64,000 bases of DNA from assembly GCF_949628265.1 (NCBI RefSeq), contig NC_088786.1, positions 23,519,681 to 23,583,680 of the forward strand, read 5' to 3'. Source of the DNA: Cloeon dipterum. Its lineage: Eukaryota > Arthropoda > Insecta > Ephemeroptera > Baetidae. The notes beneath the pieces are model-generated. The model saw only the letters and a program-made list of their open reading frames with translations, was not told where the DNA came from and did not search any database. Numbering within the stretch: position 1 is the stretch's first letter; each line of letters opens with the position of its first letter. This document shows, piece by piece, positions 9,946-19,951 of the stretch. Both the position numbers and the translations under genes were made by a program.

Positions 9946-12511
9946 ATGGTAAGATCTATTAGCAAGGCACATAATTAATAAATATTTTTTCAAACTCTCC
10001 CGTGATGCAGGCGTATGAAGTGAAGTGCAATGACGAGGTCGGTCGTTATGTGGTCGCCGCGAGAGATTTATTAGAAGCTGGCGAGGAGTTCCTCGAGGAA
10101 ACTGCAGCAGTCGTTGGGCCTAAGCATCACACTCCTCCAGTTTGCCTTGGCTGCTTGGCCCTTGTCGCCGGCGACACTTTTTGCGGCCGATGCGGCTGGC
10201 CTGTGTGCGGACCCGAGTGTGCGGACCTTCCAGCTCACAAGTAAGTCTTATGATGAACTCAATCCGGGCTGACAATTTCTAAGTCTCGATTTTTATATCC
10301 TTATAGGGATGCTGAATGTGCCATTTTTGCGTCTGCAAATGTCAAATTTGGACCACCCCCGGAGGACCCGACCGCAGATTGCCCTCAACTAGAATGCGTT
10401 ACTCCGCTGAGATTGCTGCTTTCGGTCGGATCAGAAAGGTGGAATGATGAGGTAAATATTAACAGCTTATTATAAAAAAATTTTAATTCACTGAATGGGT
10501 AAATTCTCACTAGGTCGTAAAAATGGAAAGCCATTCTGAAAAGCGGCGAGGAGGAGCTGACTGGGAAGCTGACCAGGTCAACATTGTGAATTTCCTGCTT
10601 GAAAAGTGCAAATTGACCGGCAAATATACAGCGGAGCAAATTCACCAGGTTTGCGGCATTTTGGCTGTAAACGCGTTTGAGGCTCGTTCCAGTGTCAGCG
10701 GGGGAAACGCTGTACGAGCGCTCTATCCGCAGGTAAATTGCTTTGAAACTTCGGACTAGCATTTTCATTTAGAGGTAACCGACTCTGGAATTTCTCGTAT
10801 TCCTTATCAATTGCAAAGCCCTTTCGGGTATACTGCGTCACAAGCGAACTGTAGCTATTGTAAAGTGTAGCCAAAGCGTGTGCCTCCAGGTGTAAATTGA
10901 ATAAGAGCTTTTTGTTTGTTCAACGAATTCTCTCACACCGTGGCATATATATTTTATCTCACAGCAGGCGGGCACGAACATTGTAATCAGTATGACAAAC
11001 ACATTAATTCCATTATAACATACCTTTTATTTAAATAAAAATTCCAAACTGATAAATATTTCTTATTTTACGTTTTAAGCGATAATTAACTCTTTAATTA
11101 AGTGCTTTAATAATTTCAGCTGGCAATTTTGTCTCACAACTGCGTGCCCAACACATCTCATTCCATAAGCTCCGACTACAAAGTAAAGGTTCGCACCACT
11201 GTTCCTGTGAAGAAGGGCGAAGAACTGTTTTCAACCTACACGCACACACTTCAACCTACGTATGCGCGGCGCAAGCACCTCAAACTTAGCAAATATTTTG
11301 AATGCCAGTAAGTATTAAGTATCATGACTTAAAAGTATGGATGTAAAATAAGAAACAACGTTTTTTTGTGAGTTCGGTTCGGTTCAAATCTAAATTGATG
11401 TCTTTATCTGTCAGTTTATACGTATAATGATGGCCCTAATGAGGGAGTTTAAATTGTAAATCCATGAACTAGCAGAGTTAAGTCTTTTTATATTTCCACC
11501 GCATAGAAAATAAATAGCGCCTGCCAGTTCAAGGACGCAACCCGCTGTTCACCAGTGCTTCTCTGGTAGCTTAGACCATGAGAATGGCTAATCGAATTAT
11601 TTTGATTTTCCTATCACGAATCAATCGAAAATATATAACGTTTGAAATTAAATGAAGAGACCAATTTTAGCGTCGTAAATCAAGTCATAAATAATGTTAG
11701 CCCCAGTTTATATTGTGACGCTGTTTATTACAGGTGCGCAAGATGTGCTGATCCTGAAGAGCTTGGCTCCAACTTGAGCACAATTAAATGTCCAAAGTGC
11801 GAGTGGGGATGGGTTCGAGCTGAAAACCCACTAAACGAAGAATCAGACTACAAATGCGGTAAATGCGAATTCAAAATGTCCAACGCGGACACAATGAAGG
11901 CCATGGAAATAATCAAGAATCAGCTGGATTACCTCGACCCTGAAAGCGTGGAAATGAGAGAGCATTTGATCAAAAAATACCACAGCTTCCTGCACCCTAA
12001 ACACGCGCACCTGACCACCCTAAAACACGCCCTGAGCCAGCTCTATGGGCGGGCACTGGACTACACTTTCGACGAGATGCCTGACCTGCTGATGGAGAGA
12101 AAAATCGAGCTATGCCGTCACATGCTCCAAATTGCAGACATAATCGAGCCTGGACTCTCCAGACTGAGAGGTTGGTCATAAGGTCTTTGAATGCTAGTAC
12201 TTTTTAGAATGAGTGTTGCTTCTTTCTTCACAGGAATGATTTTGTACGAGCTCCACGCTCCGCTTATCATGCTGGCGCGCAGCCTTTATCAGCAGAAAGC
12301 CCTAACCGGTTTGGCTCTTTTGACGCGAATGCAGGAGGCGGAACAAGTGCTAGCCCAAGCCGTTCAAATCCTGTCCCTAGAGGACCCTGAATCAATGGAA
12401 GGCCAGTTGGCCGCGCAAGCTTGCTTTTCTTTGCAACAGCTGCAGCAAACCATAACCATGCTGCCCCAGCAAATAGATATTGTGGATGGCGACAAGCACA
12501 TTGGGGGATGA
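9946..12511 (+). CDS. SET and MYND domain protein (SmydA-like), copy 1
   Basis: Seven coding exons: 9946-9948, 10011-10240, 10307-10451, 10514-10732, 11120-11307, 11734-12170 and 12234-12511; 1500 bases, 499 aa. The family comprises protein-lysine methyltransferases or derived relatives with a MYND zinc finger inserted in a split SET domain. Seen: SET-N (VGRYVVAARDLLEAGEEF, residues 11-28), MYND with C46, C49, C59, C62, C67, C71, H77 and C82, then the SET core LSHNCVPN (203-210) and LFSTYT (235-240), and post-SET cysteines C261, C263 and C266. A long helical C-terminal region follows. The first coding exon holds only the ATG, followed by GTAAGA; the ORF's next in-frame codons in the following exon complete the conserved N-terminus. 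It is a tandem paralogue of the gene at 13485 and shares the last intron position (LRG, phase 1). Enzyme activity cannot be judged from sequence alone. Confidence 0.9.
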
Positions 12512-12581
12512 TTATCCTAAAATAATTCCTATAAAGAGTGAATTTTAAGAGCAGCGCACTAGAGTGAAAATATTCTTCTGC

Positions 12582-12587
12582 AATAAA
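12582..12587 (+). terminator. Polyadenylation signal, SMYD copy 1
   Basis: AATAAA 71 bases after the stop codon. Confidence 0.6.
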
Positions 12588-12976
12588 CCGCACTTAAATA
12601 ATATAGACTGTTGGAATTGGAATTGTATTTATTTGCATATATCCTCGATGCAATGTTGTAATTACATCTATTGCTGTTTGAACATTTGCCAACATGTCAA
12701 AACATAAATACATACATAAATCACAGTATTAAGTATCATCACATTTGAAATTCATTCATATTGTAAAATTTATTCCGGTACACAAATGATTTGAGCTTTC
12801 TTTCGAACTTCTCTTGCTGTTCTACATTACGAATCACCACCGGAATTCGATTATACAAGTTTAGCATGTGAATGCTTTAGTCAATTAACAATAAGATTTG
12901 TCGTTTTGAACGGAAAAATATTTTTATTTTAAAAGTATGGAAAAATGTTAGAGAAATAAAATAACCTTTTAGAACT

Positions 12977-13196
12977 TTAGAAGCACTTCACTGTGTCTCT
13001 CAATTCAATATCCTCAAAGTTCACGACCTTTTCAAGAGATGATCCATTCCGAAGGTAAAATGTAGGCCAAATAAAATCGATCGTCCAGTGCTTGCTGGCG
13101 ACACGGAGCTTCAAACTTTGCGAGCTTCCTTATGAAGTACAATGGAGCGCCACGGTAGAATAAAAATTGCTCTGCAGCACAGTCATAAACCGCACA
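12977..13196 (-). pseudogene. Unidentified decayed coding fragment between the SMYD genes
   Basis: On the minus strand two overlapping frames look protein-like. One contains EQFLFYRGAPLYFIRKLAKF and then stops. The frame beside it continues with KHWTIDFIWPTFYLRNG and ends in a stop at 12977-12979. Composition (aromatic residues, balanced charge) is unlike the random ORFs nearby. The change of frame with no splice signal suggests a pseudogene or the last exons of a lost gene. I do not recognise the family, and it does not resemble the SMYD genes on either side. Confidence 0.35.
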
Positions 13197-13484
13197 CACT
13201 TAAGTCGTGCATCTCTTTGATACGAAATTTGGAGAGCTCGTCCTGTTAAAGCTCTCTGTGTCTTGGTATATAGAATTAATACAGTGATGCGCGGCTAACA
13301 CGTGCCACGCGCGAGATAAAATTAGTCGTCGGCTGGGTGATTTGAAAATAACTAATGCACACGGCATGCAGACAACGGACGGCGTGGAGATGCTGTGTTT
13401 AGAAATTTCATGAGGCAAATCCTGTTCAATTCTTACTCATCTAATCAGAAGCACTTTGCGAGTTTGCTGGAAAAGAACCTAAGA

Positions 13485-15652
13485 ATGTCAGTTGCTACTG
13501 AGTTATCTTCAGGCGAGTAATCGATTTAAAAGCGTTTTTACACAAATTATGAACAGCTCTGTTTCTAACAGAAATCGAGGAGAAACGTTTTGAGGAGCTC
13601 AATGGCGTGGATGCTATCTGCCCTGTTCGGATTGCGCGCTCCCCAGAGTTAGGAAGGCGAGTGTTGGCGGATTCATATTACTAAAAATATATTTTATTAC
13701 AAAAAGTAGTGCTACCAATGCATTCTTTTCTCGCAAAATAGATATTTAGTGGCATTTCGGGACATTTCTGAAGGCGAAGTTATCCTAAAAGATACACCAC
13801 TGGTCGTCGGCCCTCAAGCAGAGTCAGCTCCAGTTTGTCTCGGGTGTCATCGACCAGTTGGCCTAAATGAACCGCATGTGTGCTCTAACTGTGGCTGTGC
13901 TCTTCTTTGCGGGCCTCAGTGTGAAAAACTACCGGCTCACGTGAACGAATGTGACGCTCTAAGGTAAATATAACTTTCCATTTTCATAAAAACAAATTTT
14001 TATTTTTAAAAATTAAATAAAAAAAGTTTTATAAAAATTGTAATCCGATAATGTTGATTAGAAACGCTTTGCCCAATTCGGCACCTCTCCTGCTTAAAGA
14101 CGATGGCAACTGGCAGTGCATTTTGCCCATGCGTTGCTTTTTAAATCAACCCAGAGGACTCTTCCAGTTAGAGGCGCAAATGGACGCGCGGAAAGAATCA
14201 GGCGCATGGGAAGAGTGCGAGCGAAACGTGGTCAAAGTGCTCCAAAAGCATGAGCTCCTCAAGAATATCCCTGAGCAGGCTATACAGAGGGTTTGCGCAA
14301 TTTTGGACGTGAATTCTTTTGAGGTACGAGCTTAACTAAAAACAAGAAACAAGTGATGAAAAATGCAATTTAGGTGCGAGGTCCACCTGATGAAACCGGC
14401 AGGTCAGAAAGCCTTCGCGGCGTGTATCCAAATGCAGCACTCATGGCCCACTCGTGCTTTGCAAACACGCACCTCTCGATAGGCGACAATTACACGCTGA
14501 TTGTTAAGGCTGCGGCCAAAATCGCGGCCGGGGAGGCCGTCTTTTATAACTACACAGACACTCTGATCAGCACCGCGGGTCGGAGGGAGCGGCTGAGGCA
14601 CGGAAAATACTTTTCCTGCGAGTGCACGCGCTGCACCGACCCCACTGAACTGGGCACTCACCTCAGTTCTTTGAGGTGCAGCGACCAACAATGTCCAGGA
14701 TCAGTTGTATGCACCAACCCGCTAGAGCCAATTGCGGCAAAATGGAAATGTGACAGGTAATTTATGATTTTTAATAATTAATTCAGGAAATTAGTGGAAA
14801 AACGTTGTGCATCTCATGAAAATAAAAATAATAAAGGATTTAACAACAAATAAATACAAAAAATTGGACAGTGCCTGCCTTTCTACAACACAAAAAAGCG
14901 CGGATAATTAAGTCGTCGTCTTGGTCCAACCAAAAATAAAAAAATATGATAGGACACACAAAATTTATTTCGAAAATTCAGCAATATTTAAAAAATGGCA
15001 AAATTACAGGTGTGAAAAAACATTAGACGGCTCAGTTGTGCGAGCAGGTTTGGTGGGTGTTCAAAAGGAATTGCTCGAAGTTGACCAAACGGACGTGTTA
15101 GCTATGGAAGAGCTTCTTGCCAAACTTTCTCGCTCCCTGCACCAAAATCACGCTGCGATGCTGGAGCTGAAGCAGGCGCTCTCTGGAATGTATCGCGAGC
15201 AGATCATGGATGAAGGACCGGTAGTTCCAACCAAGCTGCTAACAAGAAAACTTGAAATTTGTCAGTCTCTTTTACCTGTCATCGAGAGACTGGAGCCACC
15301 TCTATCTAGGTTGAGAGGTACTTCTTTCTGTTATTTGTTCAGATGAAAATATAATACATGGCAAAATTTAACAGGAATAACTCTTTACGAGATCGCCTCT
15401 CCAATGGTCGCCCTCGCCAAACAGAAGAAAGTCTCAAAAGTGTCAAGCGCAACGTGGGTGGCTGATGTTAGAAACCAATACGTAAAGTGCGAAGAATTGT
15501 TGAGAGAATCTGCAAAAATTCTACTGCACGAGCCACCATCAGCTCCAGAAGCGCATTTGGCAAAGGTTGCAATCATGGAACTGAGGGGAGTCAGACAGGA
15601 GATCGCCGATTTGAACAAAAAGTGTGCGAAAATTTCAAAGAAGAAGAAATAA
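13485..15652 (+). CDS. SET and MYND domain protein (SmydA-like), copy 2, with two GC-AG introns
   Basis: Seven exons: 13485-13512, 13572-13656, 13742-13963, 14062-14323, 14374-14756, 15010-15317 and 15375-15652; 1566 bases, 521 aa. Same architecture as the upstream copy: SET-N with LGRYLVAFRDISEGE (residues 36-50), MYND with C70, C73, C85, C88, C94, C98, H104 and C108, SET core ALMAHSCFANTHLS, AVFYNYTDT, post-SET FSCECTRC, a helical C-terminus, and a Lys-rich end. Both of the first two introns need a GC donor (AG|GCGAGT) to stay in frame. The second is strongly supported because it restores the family motif GRYLVA; the first depends on the chosen start MSVATELSS. The SET motif here is HSCFAN rather than HSCxPN, so catalytic activity may differ from the neighbour. 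Confidence 0.86.
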
Positions 15653-16463
15653 AACGTTCCCTCTATAAATTAACAATGTTTTCAGTATTTAAAATGCCAT
15701 ACATATATTTTAATTTTTTATGCTCTTTCTCGTCATCTACCGAAAATTGCATAAATTTTATAAATTAGGGCCTACTGCCTCAATTTAAGCCTTTTTAGTT
15801 TAAATCAAATAAAACGAAAAGAAGTGTTAAATCAATTTTCTTGAATGTCCTCAGTTACTTTCATTTAAGAAAACGTGTAAGGATTTTTTCATTTTTCACC
15901 GTCCATATATTTTAGTACGATAGTTCTCACTAGATGGCCTCATTTACTTGTATATTTATATTGTGTATGGTTCGTGCAGAATAAAAGCCTTAGACTTTTT
16001 TTTTAAATTTCTTACCTTTCATAGGGACAACAAAATGTATCCTAATAGCAAAATTTCCTATTTATAAAGAAAAAAGTTAAGATTACTAATACCGACAACA
16101 TTTTTGATGTCAGACATATATTATACTGATGTAATTTTCGTAACTCCAGACTTCTTAACAATCAGCACGCGTGGTAAGCATTTTTTAAGAGGGTGATTTA
16201 TAGCGTAGTACGATTAAATATGCGCAAGTAGAAATTTCTGCCTTGCAAGTGGATTTGAAAACAATTTCTAAAACCACAGCTTTTTTAGGAAAATGCCAAT
16301 TTTGCTTTTAATTTGTTCAAATTTCACTTTTAAATGAGAGAGCATGATCGAATAATTTCATATTTTATCATTGAAATAAATAATATTTGCAAAGAACCGT
16401 AAAACTTATAATCGTTCATTATTTTATAGATTTCCCCGCACACACTTTTGCAATTCGAAAATC
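15653..16463. other. Intergenic
   Basis: AT-rich 3' flank of SMYD copy 2, with possible AATAAA signals near 15808. I see no other gene or repeat. Confidence 0.5.
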
Positions 16464-17075
16464 ATGGCATGCAATAATGAGCCGAGATTGCAAAGCACAG
16501 TGCCTGCACCAGTTTACAGTCGCTTGAAACTTCAATTCGCCATGCACCGATTGTTTACATACCCGAGAAAATTCAACTGGCTCTTTGGAGTGGACCGCTT
16601 TGAGATGGCGAAATCTGGACTTTATTGCGACCCCGACTTCAAAAAGATAAAATGTAATTTCTGCGTGTTTACATGTAATTTGGACCACAACACTGATCAC
16701 AACATCAAAAAGCATTCCGAGTGCCCCTCTAAAGGCGACGAAGATGTTTCTTTTACGGAACAGTTGGATTTCAATTATGAAACTCACCGTTTGTATTCAC
16801 TGCTTTTGAAAGAGGAATGTTTACCTTTTTCAATTCAACCCTACGATGTTGCAAATACTGGAATGCACTATATTGGTCCTTTGGACACGTGCCAATGCCA
16901 CTTTTGCCTATTGTCAGTGGCAGAGTGGGAGGATCAAGACACTCCTTCCGGGGAGCACCGTAAATTTAACCCAGATTGCATTATTTTACGTGACAGTAGC
17001 TACTGCAATAATATAAAAATTGGAGAGGAAGCATGCAATAATCAATACGATTATCTGAGAATAGAGAATTTATAG
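16464..17075 (+). CDS. Intronless protein with two BIR (IAP-type) zinc domains
   Basis: A single ORF of 203 aa starting MACNNEPRLQS. Two BIR-like units are visible. The second (about residues 110-175) has the full consensus: HRLYSLLL, YDVANTGMHYIG, then CHFC, 16 residues, H, 6 residues, C (CHFCLLSVAEWEDQD through EHRKFNPDC). The first (about 27-90) has the matching frame HRLFTYPRKFNW, FEMAKSGLYC and CNFC, but its histidine-cysteine end is irregular (KKHSECP). No RING, CARD or UBA domain follows, so the protein could bind caspases or IAP antagonists but would not itself be a ubiquitin ligase. The absence of introns in a region of split genes suggests a retrocopy or a gene gained by transfer. 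Domain call is firm, function is inferred. Confidence 0.8.
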   Translation: MACNNEPRLQSTVPAPVYSRLKLQFAMHRLFTYPRKFNWLFGVDRFEMAKSGLYCDPDFKKIKCNFCVFTCNLDHNTDHNIKKHSECPSKGDEDVSFTEQLDFNYETHRLYSLLLKEECLPFSIQPYDVANTGMHYIGPLDTCQCHFCLLSVAEWEDQDTPSGEHRKFNPDCIILRDSSYCNNIKIGEEACNNQYDYLRIENL

Positions 17076-17681
17076 ATATAATATTGGAAACATTTATTAA
17101 AAAAACTACACATTGGAACTTCATTTTAAATTAAATAAATTGAGTTTTTGTCAAAGGGAAACCTAACTAAATTTGACGATATTTTTTATGAAAAGATGCT
17201 TCATTAAGAGACTTACTTGAAAAAATGCTCAAGTGTGCTGGAACTCGCCATAGCTGGGTTTCACACCTTCCCAGTTCCAGCGGCTTCAGGCTTAAGGAAG
17301 AAATAATGTCTGCGGCGTTTCAATAATAGAGACCTCGATGCAGCGAAGCGGAAAATTGCCACACAGGGTGCAAGTTCCTCCGGCCAAAGGAAAAAAAAAT
17401 ATTTTGAAATCAAATTAATTTTTTAATTTAACACTTATTTACTTGCCATCATATTAGTTAAAAATTAATTTTAATTATGTAAACAAAAAATATTGCGAGA
17501 CTAACAAAAGGATCAGCTGGGTGAGCACAATGTGCATTTTACCGCTCTCACTGCTCAAACACCAGACCAACCAGGCGCCAGACAAGACACGCCCACAATT
17601 TGTTATGATTCTGTCGTTACCACCTGGTCGGATTTATTCTAATAATTTTTTGAAGTGTTCACTGAAATTTTGCCCTCAAAG
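17076..17681. other. Intergenic, contains an old SINE relic
   Basis: AT-rich spacer between the BIR gene and mRpS24. Apart from the SINE-like relic at 17244-17352, the only item is the GC-richer block at 17515-17600, probably the mRpS24 promoter. Confidence 0.45.
17244..17352 (+). mobile_element. Relic of the SINE family, old subfamily
   Basis: Shares a diverged but colinear string with the SINEs at 42-62 kb: ACTCGCCATAGCTGGGTTTC, ACACCTTCCCAG, AATGTCTGCGGCGTTTCAAT and AGAGACCTCGATGCAG. The AGAGACC variant is also in the relic at 59769, so both probably belong to an older subfamily. Confidence 0.45.
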
Positions 17682-18652
17682 ATGCTGAGCGTGTTGAATT
17701 GTCTGAAATCGAGGATATCCACACCACAGGTACTAATAATGTATTTTTAAACAAATCAGTCAAGCTAGAGAGGCGGTCCACCCATTTCTCAGGGTGTAGG
17801 GTCTTCTATGATTGTGTATGATAATCAAATATGATGCATCTTCAAAATTGATAGCCGCTTTGTAAAATTAAAAAATTAAGATAGATGTGTGATTGACACT
17901 CTGCCCATGAATATGTTCTTCATATAATACTCACTTCCATAATGTTGTCAGCGTCTGATTCACACCTCGGCAGTGCAATGCAGAAAACAAGCAGGAAGAT
18001 ATCGTCCATCCATCCGTGGTGACAAGCCCCTCACTTACGAGATGGCCAATGGTCCCCACCAAATTGCGCACAGAAAATCGTGGAATTCGTGGAACACAGG
18101 TGAGGCATTTCGAGAAGTGTATTACATTATTGTAAATCCCACAAATTATCTGCGTGCTTTTCTGTCACCACTTGTGGGTGGATGCTTGGCACAAATAAAA
18201 TTATCTAAACAGCAAAATTTATAATTTTAATTTAAAGCACAAAGCAGAGATAATGATATATATTTCTTGGCTTTGAAAGCAAGATAATTTATTTAAAATT
18301 TGTTGTCATTTGTTGGTTTGAACTATTTTATAATTATTCTTAATTGCTATTTATTTCATCAGCCAACTTGGAGGGAGGTTTGCGGCCAGCAGAAACTGTT
18401 GTAGAGGATCTTTTCATTCGGAAATTCATGATCGGAACCTGGCACTCTCTATTTACCTCAGAAGTAATCATCAAGAGGCAACATAATCTCATCAGGATTG
18501 CGGGTATCGTCAAACGTTCAATCAGTGCCAGGAAAATGTACTTCCTCATCGGTTATACAGAAGAAATGTTGTCACTATGGCTGCAGTGTCCGGTAAAACT
18601 TGAATTACAAACAGTCAATGACGCTAAAGATGTAATTTATAAACATATTTAG
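17682..18652 (+). CDS. mRpS24: Mitochondrial small-subunit ribosomal protein mS24/uS3m (mRpS24)
   Basis: Three exons: 17682-17729, 17952-18099 and 18363-18652; 486 bases, 161 aa (family about 165). The protein belongs to the mitoribosomal small subunit. The short basic N-terminus MLSVLNCLKSRISTPQRLIH looks like a mitochondrial targeting peptide. Diagnostic stretches are RGDKPLTYEMANGPHQIAHR, KSWNSWNT, NLEGGLRPAETVVEDLFIRK, GTWHSLFTSEVIIKRQHNLI and RKMYFLIGYTEEMLSLWLQC. The gene is intact and converges on Bicaudal-C. Confidence 0.95.
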
Positions 18653-19951
18653 TCATGCAGTTAGTGATTAAATTTTTTCTGTTAGACAATTTTCTTTTTT
18701 ATTGGTCTTTCCCAAACGTTAAGGGCTAATTTAAAAAAGGAAACAAGTGTTATCAAGAATATATAATCAAATTTTATTAAATGTGTTCAAGACACAAGTT
18801 TTTTAATTTTTTTTTTTGTATTTCTTATTTGAATCACACAAAAAGAAGTTATTGAATTCAAATAAAAAATCAGTTTTCAAGGCATTTTACAATTTCCATC
18901 CCAGAGGCTTGAATACTTTCACATTTTCGTGAGGTGAAAATTTCAAGAAGACAGATAAAGTTGACATCCCTTTTAATTGTAATCAGAGTTCTCTAAAACA
19001 AAAATAACTGTTGGTATATTTCCTAGGGCATCTAAGACATTTCAAAATAACTGTGTCAATCATCAGACTTTTTCATTTGGCTAGAGACAGCATATCTCTT
19101 GACAAAGTTATTTTGTGGTAGTAAATCAGTCCTGATTAGGTTAATTAAAGTCCAGCCCAGCTGGTGCAATAGAAATTTTCTAAGAACGGTTCTGGCTTTG
19201 CAACCACAACAGCTCAGTGTCAATGTCGCCACATCTAGATTCTTAGAGCTTTGGTATACCAGAATCCATTCTTAAACAGGTCTCAGTCTTGGGCTCTGAG
19301 CAATGTTTTGATCATGAATTATATATTATGTTGAGTGGCTTTAACAAAGGGGAAATATATCAAAAACAAAAAGAATTCTCTGCTACCTTAGATAGTTAGT
19401 TTCGTCCAACACCGAATTTGTTAGTTTAACAGTAAAAATTGAACTCTAAACAACATGACAAGTGAAAAGCACAATTGGGAATGGGGGTCGCGTGAAGCAC
19501 ATATTTAGACGGACTATATGGTTTTGTTTGAAATTAACAATAAATAAATAAAACTTGTGCAAGGAAAATAAGTTATACAGGTTACATGACTTTTTCAAAC
19601 AAATTCACATAAAATCTTGACTTTTTAGCACAATAAATATATAATATTTTTGTCTCTTCTCGATTTGAATTTATCCAGGTAAAATAGTATCTATTCATGA
19701 ATAAATTCCTCAGTTAATTTGCTTAGTAAGTTTTGAGTGACAGTGCGCTGCAAGACTCAGGTGCTCTCTTAAATAACCATCAATCAGTTCAAGTTAACCT
19801 CTCTAGAAGCAACTAAAAAATCCATTTTCGGCAATCAGAAATCAGAACCGTTAACTCAGCCAAAGTCGTCACCAGGGTCAATCAATACAGCTCAGGGCGA
19901 ATCTCTCACTTGCATGGACTTCAAGTCTGAACCGAAAGTCAAATAAATATG
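18653..19951 (-). other. 3' UTR of Bicaudal-C and spacer to mRpS24
   Basis: About 1.3 kb without coding potential between two convergent genes. Most is probably the long 3' UTR of Bicaudal-C; its end cannot be placed because several TTTATT (AATAAA on the minus strand) motifs occur. Confidence 0.45.
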
